From NCBI GenBank assembly GCA_946479055.1, contig CAMLEX010000209.1, positions 1-7,858 of the forward strand: a DNA stretch of 7,858 bases. The letters run 5' to 3'. Numbering within the stretch: position 1 is the stretch's first letter; each line of letters opens with the position of its first letter. Shown here piece by piece: positions 1 to 5,114 of this stretch. A program made the position numbers and the translations under genes. Under the pieces are notes generated by a model. It did not search any database, was not told where the DNA came from, and saw only the letters and a list, made by a program, of their open reading frames with translations. Origin of the DNA: an uncultured Bacteroidota bacterium (lineage in GTDB: Bacteria; Bacteroidota; Bacteroidia; Chitinophagales; Chitinophagaceae).

Positions 1-2
1 CG

Positions 3-314
3 GTTACATGCCGCAATATTAATAGCGGTACTATACTTTGGGAATCACCGAGCCCTTATCTGGATAAATGGCTTACGACTAACAATATATCAAGTAGCTA
101 TACTTCTACCCTTGTGGCTGATGGGGACTATGTATATTATGTTGAGTATATTTTTAACGGGCCTGATCCCAGCCCTGCACACTCCCTGTTCATCTTTGAT
201 GCTTCAACTGGCAAGACGGCGAAAGAAATTAAACTGAATGATGCCGAAATGCCTATCGGTACAACGTTTATTGTTGTGAAAGACAATAAAGCCTATTATC
301 CCGCAATGAGATAA
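3..314 (+). CDS. C-terminal part of a PQQ-like beta-propeller protein (5' end outside window)
   Basis: The frame is open from the left edge to TAA at 312-314, giving about 103 residues of a larger protein. Two segments read like PQQ-type propeller blades: NINSGTILWES near the start, and SLFIFDASTGKTAKEI near the middle, which matches the 'lyalDa.TGk' blade signature. Propellers of this kind are usually exported and serve as scaffolds or as quinoprotein dehydrogenase domains. The visible part has no catalytic residues, so no enzyme role can be assigned. The protein ends YYPAMR with no sorting domain. The true start is outside the window; the GTG at 114 is internal to the open frame and is not a start. 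The propeller assignment rests on two blade-like motifs only. Confidence 0.6.
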   Translation, partial: VTCRNINSGTILWESPSPYLDKWLTTNNISSSYTSTLVADGDYVYYVEYIFNGPDPSPAHSLFIFDASTGKTAKEIKLNDAEMPIGTTFIVVKDNKAYYPAMR

Positions 315-374
315 TGATTGCTTCGTCAGTATTGCAACAAGCCAGCAACGGCATAAAACTATACATTAAGAAGC

Positions 375-401
375 GATAGCAGCGACTTTGCATTTGCTAT
401 C
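375..401. repeat. Imperfect hairpin between propeller gene and RAYT cassette
   Basis: GATAGCA (375-381) and TGCTATC (395-401) are perfect inverted repeats around a 13-nt loop, about 60 bases after the propeller gene stop. No T tract follows on the plus strand, so it is a poor intrinsic terminator. It may be a weak terminator or chance. The rest of 315-471 shows no other gene or signal that I can support. Confidence 0.3.
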
Positions 402-444
402 ATAAAAAAGGATAGTCCCTATACCGGCCATGCCCAGTGCCGTG

Positions 445-494
445 GTTAGTGTCCATAAAATAAAGATAGCCCCGGCTCGTGTCTCACGAGCCGG
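445..494 (-). repeat. REP-like element 1 (hairpin plus conserved tail), left flank of RAYT
   Basis: The hairpin at 472-494 has a perfect 10-bp stem, CCGGCTCGTG / CACGAGCCGG, and a 3-nt loop TCT. Read on the minus strand, the hairpin is followed by a tail beginning GGCTATCTTTATTTTATGG and ending at CTAAC (445). The tail recurs almost unchanged at 2429-2458, so the unit is hairpin plus tail and not a chance palindrome. The tail points away from the transposase gene. Short structured palindromes of this kind are the known substrates of REP-associated tyrosine transposases. Confidence 0.8.
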
Positions 495-522
495 AATCCT
501 CAACAATAGGTTGCTTTGAAAA

Positions 523-1086
523 ATGGGGGAAGATATATTTAAGCAAAAACGAAAATCATATATTGAGATTGGCGAAGTATTTTTTTGGACAGCAACCATC
601 AATCAAAAATGGCAAAAGCTTTTATGGGAGGATAATTATAAAGATGTTATTCTTAGTTCTTTGGAATACCTGACCAACGAAGGAAAGATTGATGTGTTTG
701 CCTTTGTTATTATGCCAAACCACATTCACCTTATATGGCGGACAAAAGAATTGAATGGAAAAGAAACAGCGCAGGGTTCTTTTTTGAAATATACGGTTCA
801 TGAATTCAGAAGAATGCTGTTAAAAGAGGGTGGCGAAAAAATATCATTATATAAAGTGGATGCGGAAAACAAGAAACATGAATTTTGGCAAAGGGATTCA
901 TTAGGCATTCATCTTTATAGCCGGGAAGTAGCTTTTCAAAAGTTGACCTATATTCATAATAACCCTTTGGCGGAGCACTGGCAACTGGCTAAACATCCAT
1001 GTGATTATAAATATTCTTCTGCGCGGTATTATGAATTAAATGAGAAGAATTTTTCTTTCCTGAAAGATTTGTGGGAAGTGTTTTAG
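523..1086 (+). CDS. REP-associated tyrosine transposase (RAYT), Y1 HUH family
   Basis: This 187-residue protein is a single-domain Y1 (Transposase_17/IS200-like) enzyme, a normal length for the family. The HUH metal-binding motif is H67-I-H69 within FVIMPNHIHLIW. The nucleophile is most likely Y143 in KLTYIHNNP, the family's signature block, followed by the typical CDYKYSSARYY segment. These enzymes nick single-stranded hairpin DNA through a 5'-phosphotyrosine link, and RAYTs act on REP palindromes instead of mobilising a classical IS. The ATG at 523 is the first start after an in-frame TGA at 517-519, which fixes the N-terminus; no strong ribosome binding site precedes it. The gene lies between two inverted REP-like hairpins 28 bases upstream and 6 bases downstream. 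The reading frame is intact and the catalytic residues are present, so it may be functional. There is no TnpB, and no left or right ends longer than the hairpins are visible. Confidence 0.92.
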   Translation: MGEDIFKQKRKSYIEIGEVFFWTATINQKWQKLLWEDNYKDVILSSLEYLTNEGKIDVFAFVIMPNHIHLIWRTKELNGKETAQGSFLKYTVHEFRRMLLKEGGEKISLYKVDAENKKHEFWQRDSLGIHLYSREVAFQKLTYIHNNPLAEHWQLAKHPCDYKYSSARYYELNEKNFSFLKDLWEVF

Positions 1087-1091
1087 CATGA

Positions 1092-1146
1092 CTGGTTCGT
1101 GAGACACGAACCAGGGCTCCAGGCCTTGTGCTTCTTTGTTATGGAA
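1092..1146 (+). repeat. REP-like element 2 (hairpin plus divergent tail), right flank of RAYT
   Basis: The hairpin at 1092-1114 has a perfect 10-bp stem, CTGGTTCGTG / CACGAACCAG, and loop AGA. It is the inverted counterpart of element 1: the loops are complementary and the stems differ by paired, compensating changes. It begins 6 bases after the transposase stop codon. The tail reads outward, starts GGCT, and contains CTTCTTTGTTATGGA, which resembles the element 1 tail with about 13 extra bases between GGCT and the CTTT block. Confidence 0.75.
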
Positions 1147-1277
1147 TAATTAAATTATCGACCAGGCAATCAAAAAGAAATAGTGCCGTAGTAATTGCTA
1201 CCGTTATTTCCGTAGTAGTTGCGCTTGTAATAGGCCAGCTATTATACCAGATAATGGGGCAGGGCGGTAAGCCGTAA
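1128..1277 (+). CDS. Possible small single-span membrane peptide (49 codons, speculative)
   Basis: An open frame from GTG 1128 to TAA 1275-1277 encodes a basic segment (STRQSKRN), then a strongly hydrophobic stretch (AVVIATVISVVVALVIG), then a short polar tail ending GQGGKP. That is the layout of a one-span inner membrane peptide. Against it: there is no ATG start, no clear ribosome binding site, the frame begins inside the REP element 2 tail, and the frame is also open back through the hairpin. It could be a gene remnant or chance. I do not recognise a family. Confidence 0.2.
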   Translation: MLLCYGIIKLSTRQSKRNSAVVIATVISVVVALVIGQLLYQIMGQGGKP

Positions 1278-1305
1278 ATAAAATGCAATAAGACTGCGGC
1301 GCATT

Positions 1306-1349
1306 TATTCCTCTGCAGAGTGTCCAACTTATAGCGTTCCAAAGGCGAT
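1306..1349 (+). repeat. Dispersed repeat copy A
   Basis: This roughly 40-bp block matches 2297-2336. The core 1311-1333 begins CTCTGCAGAG and continues TGTCCAACTTATA; it differs from the other copy at one position of 23. The similarity continues through TTCCAA and GCGAT with small indels. In this copy CTCTGCAGAG is a perfect 10-base palindrome. The nature of the repeat is unknown. The surrounding gene-free part (1278-1486) shows nothing else that I can support. Confidence 0.7.
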
Positions 1350-1486
1350 GATCGGTAAAAAAATATACCTTCATCCCGATAACCATCCGGATCAGTACTT
1401 CTAAAGGTTTACGTTCCGAATGACAGAGTACAGAGGAATATCAACACAACAGAAATCCTTGAAAGTTTAGCCCAATACTTTTCGCT

Positions 1487-1930
1487 ATGCCAAAGCTTTT
1501 TCTTTTTATAATTATTGTCTTAACCGGATGCGGTTTGAATGATAGAATATATATAAAGACAATAGACTTAAATAAGGAGGCACAAGTTCACTGGTATTGT
1601 AACAACTTAATTGCGGATGGACTGTCTACAGACCATGTTGAAGTAAGTTACAAAGGGAAGAATACACCACTTTATGTCGCTTCTGGCGTAACCGACATCT
1701 ATTATCATGAATTTAATAATACGTTGACCATCCAACTGGAAAACTCTTTCCGCAATTCGTCGGCGCATGGTAATATTCGTGACACCACAACCTTAGAATC
1801 TCTGCAAATTAAGCTTGCATTTGAGACAAACGGAGACAGCAAAAATAGAAGCGAGGATAGACTCCTGGTTTTGAAAAAGAATAAAATCGATTGGTCAAGC
1901 CCTCACTATTTTGACTCAAGAAATAACTAG
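1487..1930 (+). CDS. Small hypothetical lipoprotein
   Basis: This is a 147-residue protein of unknown family. Residues 1-15 form a short lipoprotein signal peptide: a lysine at position 3, a hydrophobic core LFLFIIIVL, and the lipobox L-T-G-C with Cys15 as the predicted lipidation site. The mature part is polar, with alternating hydrophobic residues (KGKNTPLYVASGVTDIYY, NNTLTIQLEN) that suggest a small beta-rich domain. There are no catalytic motifs. It ends SPHYFDSRNN. The ATG at 1487 is supported because it places the signal peptide directly at the N-terminus; no Shine-Dalgarno sequence is obvious, as is usual in Bacteroidota. It stands alone between repeats and has its own terminator about 70 bases downstream. 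The lipidation call is firm, the function is not. Confidence 0.75.
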   Translation: MPKLFLFIIIVLTGCGLNDRIYIKTIDLNKEAQVHWYCNNLIADGLSTDHVEVSYKGKNTPLYVASGVTDIYYHEFNNTLTIQLENSFRNSSAHGNIRDTTTLESLQIKLAFETNGDSKNRSEDRLLVLKKNKIDWSSPHYFDSRNN

Positions 1931-2001
1931 CACTGTAGCAAAATGAGGCTTTCTACGATGTTTTACTGAAAGAATATCTTTACAAAGCTATCCACCCAAA
2001 A

Positions 2002-2030
2002 AATAAAGGCCGGCTTTCGCCGGCTTTATT
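2002..2030 (+). terminator. Intrinsic terminator after the lipoprotein gene
   Basis: GCCGGC (2009-2014) pairs with GCCGGC (2019-2024) around a TTTC loop. The stem is extended by AATAAA (2002-2007) pairing with TTTATT (2025-2030), leaving one bulged G at 2008. The T-rich right arm supplies the U tract and the A-rich left arm makes the structure potentially bidirectional. It lies 71 bases after the stop at 1930 and is the clearest transcription end in the window. Confidence 0.85.
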
Positions 2031-2296
2031 CATCTTTAATCATTAAAACAAAAAATTACAATTCAGTCAGCGTTCATAGGATTTGGACATTGGGTATGGA
2101 TTAAAAACCGGGTTTGGTGATATTGGCTTTGTAAAAGGGACAGTTAGTTTTGATTGACAACACAAAGAAACAACACAGGGGAGCCGAAAAAAATAGAACA
2201 GTTTATCATTTCAGGGTCATTATAAGATGATGAGCTGTGTAGATAAACGATTACGGAAGACTACGGAATGCCGTCGAGTATTTTTGCGCAAGATTC
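2031..2296. other. Gene-free stretch with no supported gene
   Basis: No frame here carries a convincing gene. One 25-codon open stretch between a TAG at 2077 and a TGA at 2155 reads LDIGYGLKTGFGDIGF, a glycine-rich pattern like a beta-strand remnant, but it lacks a start and is too short to call. The short plus-strand frame from ATG 2227 runs into the dispersed repeat and its product looks unlike a protein. The region may be eroded coding DNA or plain spacer. Confidence 0.4.
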
Positions 2297-2336
2297 TATT
2301 CTCTGCGGAGTGTCCAACTTATAACTTTCCAAGCGA
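2297..2336 (+). repeat. Dispersed repeat copy B
   Basis: This is the second copy of the block at 1306-1349, in the same orientation and about 0.99 kb away. The core 2301-2323 begins CTCTGCGGAG and matches copy A at 22 of 23 positions; the A-to-G change breaks the perfect palindrome of copy A. The following TTCCAAGCGAT also matches with a 2-base gap. The copies flank the lipoprotein gene and its terminator. Confidence 0.7.
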
Positions 2337-2428
2337 TATGTCAGATGGCCTTGTGTGTATGGGCTGGGCGCAGCGCTGTGAGACATTGGCTGAAAGTCTT
2401 CATTGCGGACACTTAGGAAAGGAAAAAA

Positions 2429-2474
2429 GTTAGTTTCCATAAAATGAAGAAGCCCCGGACCTTGTCTGCCAGCC
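2429..2474 (-). repeat. REP-like element 3, decayed copy
   Basis: On the minus strand the tail runs GGGGCTTCTTCATTTTATGG and on to CTAAC. Over 29 aligned positions it differs from element 1 by one deletion and two substitutions. The hairpin part (2458-2474) still shows GGCT, the AGACA loop region and CCGG, but several stem pairs are lost. It has no transposase gene of its own, as expected for a scattered REP substrate. Confidence 0.7.
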
Positions 2475-2691
2475 AAAATCATCTGAATTCAGGAAGTTGT
2501 TGTTGAAGCTGTGTGCCGACTCCTGATTTTTCTATAGTGATTACAAACTTTATATATAGTTTTTTGTAATTATTGCTTAACTGCAGATCAGCCTTCAATT
2601 GATTTTGGTCTTTTCTTGCAAATGCTTCAACTTTAGGATTAATTATAAGATGCTCAGTGTGACCTGATCTTATAAGAGCAAAATAGTTAAT
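2475..2691. other. Upstream region of the HD-PycTM gene, no confident gene
   Basis: The stretch is AT-rich. A minus-strand frame spans 2479-2706 but overlaps the start of the HD gene and matches no family I know. The only structured element is the inverted repeat at 2643-2675, listed separately. The promoter of the HD gene should lie here, but I see no good match to the Bacteroidota -33/-7 boxes (TTTG and TAnnTTTG). Confidence 0.4.
2643..2675. promoter_or_regulatory. Inverted repeat upstream of the HD-PycTM gene
   Basis: TTATAAGAT (2643-2651) and ATCTTATAA (2667-2675) form a perfect 9-base inverted repeat with a 15-nt spacer, ending 16 bases before the ATG at 2692. GCTC (2652-2655) and GAGC (2676-2679) offer an alternative pairing. 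The position suits an operator or a leader hairpin. It is AT-rich, so chance cannot be excluded. Confidence 0.4.
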
Positions 2692-3909
2692 ATGAATTAT
2701 ACGCAACTACTGGAACAGGTAAAGCAGTACGTGATTGACTTTTTCAAAACAAAAAGAGATCAGAAGCTTGTTTATCATAACCTGTCACATACGGAAGCCG
2801 TGGTGTCCAATGCTGCACGAATAGCCAGTTATTATCAATTGGGAGAGAAGGATACTTTTATTGTAAGTACGGCGGCCTGGTTTCATGATACCGGATATTT
2901 TACCGGTGAGCCATTGGATCATGAAACACGGGGTGCTGATATAGCAGCAGACTATTTAAAGACAAGGGGTATAGATGGCGAGACGATTGAAGCGGTCCGC
3001 CAATGTATAATTGCCACAAAAATGCCGCAATCTCCAAAAAATCTCCTGGAACAAATTGTTTGCGATGCTGATCTATACCATTTTGGGACAGACCATTTTC
3101 CGGAGCGAAATAAGCTGATGCGCAAAGAAGCGGAGTGGTGGCTTGGAAAAAAAATTGCCAAAGACGAATGGCGCAAGAGTACGGCACTTTTTATGGAAGC
3201 ACATCATTACCAAACTGACTATTCCCGCAATTTATTACAGAGTAAAAAGATCGAAAATCTGAAAGCGCTGAAACAGAAAGATGGAATCAAAGAAAATAAA
3301 AAAACAGAACCCGTTTTAACCCCGGAACCATTACAAAATTCGCAGTCAACAATTGTCAATCCTAAAAAACAAAAAATTGACAGACCTGAAAGGGGCATTG
3401 AAACCATGTTTCGTATAAGTTCCAACAATCATCAGCGGTTAAGTGATATGGCCGATAACAAGGCGCATATTATGATCACCACTACATCGATTATTATATC
3501 TGTATTATTAAGCCTGTTGCTTCGTAAACTGGAGGATAATCCCCAGCTTATTATTCCTACCATGTTGCTATTGGCGGTTTGTGTTATCACCATGGTATTT
3601 TCCATATTGGCGACCAGGCCGAGCCTGCCACAGGGTACTTTTACACAACAGGACATAGATACCCGCAAGGTGAACCTGCTTTTCTTTGGCAATTTTTACA
3701 AGATGAGCTTTGAGGATTATGATTCGGGCATGAAGCAGATGATGAATGATCGTGATTTTTTATACGGTAGCCTTACCAAAGATGTGTATTCGCAGGGCAT
3801 CGTATTAGGCAAAAAATACAGGCTACTCAGAAAAGGATATAATGTGTTTATGTATGGCATCGTTGCTTCGGTTATAGCTTTTACTGTGGCTTCTATTTTT
3901 TTCAGGTAA
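2692..3909 (+). CDS. HD-domain phosphohydrolase fused to a Pycsar-effector-type membrane domain (PycTM/DUF5706-like)
   Basis: This is a 405-residue two-part protein. Residues about 1-180 are an HD domain with the metal-binding set intact: H33 in YHNLSHTEAV, H65-D66 in AAWFHDTGY, and D125 in CDADLYHFG. H77-E78 gives a further conserved acidic/His pair. HD enzymes of this type cleave phosphodiester or phosphate bonds of nucleotides. A charged, low-complexity linker (about 185-230) follows. Residues about 234-405 resemble the Pycsar effector membrane domain: a helix with SNNHQRLSDMADNKAHIM, two close transmembrane spans (about 263-277 and 286-306), a soluble insert with FFGNF and a conserved-looking YGSLTKDVYSQG segment, and a last span (about 387-404). 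In Pycsar systems such membrane effectors respond to a cyclic pyrimidine nucleotide and damage the membrane. No cyclase gene is nearby, so the HD domain may act on a signal made elsewhere or limit signalling. The HD call is near certain and the PycTM call strong; the biological role is inference. The next gene starts 59 bases downstream. Confidence 0.85.
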   Translation: MNYTQLLEQVKQYVIDFFKTKRDQKLVYHNLSHTEAVVSNAARIASYYQLGEKDTFIVSTAAWFHDTGYFTGEPLDHETRGADIAADYLKTRGIDGETIEAVRQCIIATKMPQSPKNLLEQIVCDADLYHFGTDHFPERNKLMRKEAEWWLGKKIAKDEWRKSTALFMEAHHYQTDYSRNLLQSKKIENLKALKQKDGIKENKKTEPVLTPEPLQNSQSTIVNPKKQKIDRPERGIETMFRISSNNHQRLSDMADNKAHIMITTTSIIISVLLSLLLRKLEDNPQLIIPTMLLLAVCVITMVFSILATRPSLPQGTFTQQDIDTRKVNLLFFGNFYKMSFEDYDSGMKQMMNDRDFLYGSLTKDVYSQGIVLGKKYRLLRKGYNVFMYGIVASVIAFTVASIFFR

Positions 3910-3968
3910 CAAACTTATTTTAAGATACGGGGTTTATTTATAGGAGTTTTTCCCAAAAATAATTTGAT

Positions 3969-4823
3969 ATGCTTTTCTTTATCAAAAAAACAAGCGCTGT
4001 TGCTTTGCTGATCTTCTTAATTTTTGGCTGTGCAGGTTCTGGTAAAGAAGAGAACACCGTTAAAAATTACAACCTGGGTAAGCCTGATAAATTCCTGATG
4101 CCCGAAAGCTTGCTTGAAATTTCCGGAATTGCTTTTTACAAGGGAAAAGCCGATACCGTTTACGGCATACAGGATGAGCAGGGTAGACTTTTCCGGCTTG
4201 CCTGGGGTGAAAAAAAACAATACAATGCCAAATTTGGTAAACAGGGCGACTATGAAGATGTTACATTTATAAACGACCAGGCGCTGATCCTGAAGAGCAA
4301 TGGCAGTTTGTTTTCTTTTCCTTTTGCAGATGCCATTTATGAAGAAGTGGATAGCGCAAGGGAATGGAAACATTTGTTGCCAAAGGGTGAATATGAAGGA
4401 ATGTATGGCGACGAAGCCACAGGCAAAGTATATGTGATCTGTAAGAACTGTCCGGGCGATAATTCTAAAAATCTTGTTACGGGTTATATCATTCAATTTG
4501 GTGATTCTGTTTATCAATCCGGGACGTTCCAGGTAGATGTAAAACAGATCAAATCTTTTACAGGAAAAGTAAAAAGAGGTTTTCGTCCTTCCGCCCTGGC
4601 TAAAAATCCCGTAACCTCTGAATGGTTCATGGTGTCTGCAGTTAATAAACTATTGGTAGTTACCGATAGTAACTGGAAGATAAAAGAAGCTTGCTTTCTG
4701 AACGGTAATATGTTTAATCAACCCGAGGGACTTGCATTTGATGCGAAAGGCAACCTTTATATATCTAATGAAGGTGATGATCTTTCACAGGGAAATATTC
4801 TAAAGTTTGCCCGGTCGAAGTAA
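3969..4823 (+). CDS. SdiA-regulated-family (YjiK-like) beta-propeller lipoprotein
   Basis: This is a 284-residue lipoprotein. The N-terminus KKTSAVALLIFLIFGC gives a signal peptide with Cys21 as the lipidation site. The body matches the SdiA-regulated/YjiK family, a propeller-like fold: LLEISGIAF and VYGIQDEQGRLFRL (residues 48-77), GDYEDVTFI (93-101), EGMYGDEATGKVYVICKN (mid-protein), and NQPEGLAFDAKGNLYISNEG (250-269), an NHL-like blade. The acidic residues of the DEQG and DYED blocks are the family's most conserved positions. The biochemical role of the family is not established; it is envelope-located. The gene follows the HD-PycTM gene by 59 bases on the same strand with no terminator between them, so co-transcription is possible but a functional link is not shown. 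The ATG at 3969 is chosen because it places the signal peptide at the N-terminus. Confidence 0.82.
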   Translation: MLFFIKKTSAVALLIFLIFGCAGSGKEENTVKNYNLGKPDKFLMPESLLEISGIAFYKGKADTVYGIQDEQGRLFRLAWGEKKQYNAKFGKQGDYEDVTFINDQALILKSNGSLFSFPFADAIYEEVDSAREWKHLLPKGEYEGMYGDEATGKVYVICKNCPGDNSKNLVTGYIIQFGDSVYQSGTFQVDVKQIKSFTGKVKRGFRPSALAKNPVTSEWFMVSAVNKLLVVTDSNWKIKEACFLNGNMFNQPEGLAFDAKGNLYISNEGDDLSQGNILKFARSK

Positions 4824-4877
4824 GTTGATAATAACATGGAAAGAAGGAATTAAACGAGTTGTAAACGGTCTATAATT

Positions 4878-4964
4878 CCTCTGCGGACTTTGCGAAAAAC
4901 TTTGCGAATCTTTGCGGTTAGATCTTTTTATACCGCAAAGAAAAATACGCAAAGAGCACAAAGG
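4878..4964. repeat. CTTTGCG-type inverted repeat array
   Basis: The left arm holds CTCTGCGG (4879-4886), CTTTGCG (4888-4894), CTTTGCG (4900-4906) and CTTTGCGGT (4910-4918). The right arm holds the complements ACCGCAAAG (4932-4940), CGCAAAG (4948-4954) and CACAAAGG (4957-4964). The innermost units form a perfect 9-bp stem with a 13-nt loop, and the outer units can extend it with interior loops. I recall similar CTTTGCG palindromes between genes in many Bacteroidota genomes, so this is probably a dispersed repeat family and not a gene-specific signal. It could still act as a weak terminator for the lipoprotein gene, 55 bases upstream. The rest of the 291-base gap holds nothing else that I can support. 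Confidence 0.75.
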
Positions 4965-5114
4965 CTCAGCATTTGGTAAGTGAATGGAAATTTAGAATCT
5001 AAATAATTCAACCAGCCAGGCTCCGCACCCCATTCAACGAGTAGCTGAAGAAATTGCGAATAGAAAATTTTAAATGGGATGAGTTTTGTTGTAAGCGATA
5101 AATTTTTTTAGTCA

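Noticed and set aside
366..602. Minus-strand open frame of 78 codons with a hydrophobic C-terminal part
   Set aside because: Its start lies inside the transposase gene on the opposite strand and it crosses REP element 1. Only the hydrophobic tail looks protein-like, and I mention that as a finding, not as a gene.
1340..1402. Short frame reading MIGKKIYLHPDNHPDQYF after dispersed repeat copy A
   Set aside because: Eighteen codons with no ribosome binding site and no recognised match; it may be a coding remnant but cannot be supported.
2227..2433. Plus-strand open frame of 68 codons
   Set aside because: It runs through dispersed repeat copy B and ends in REP element 3; the product is Cys- and Arg-rich with no protein-like pattern.
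2479..2706. Minus-strand open frame of 75 codons upstream of the HD gene
   Set aside because: It overlaps the start of the well-supported HD gene, has no recognised domain and no visible ribosome binding site. It could be a remnant, but the evidence is too thin.
4878..4964. Possible CRISPR array from the recurring CTTTGCG units
   Set aside because: Units are only 7-9 bases, spacers are 3-7 bases, and the second half is the inverse complement of the first. It is an inverted repeat, not a CRISPR.
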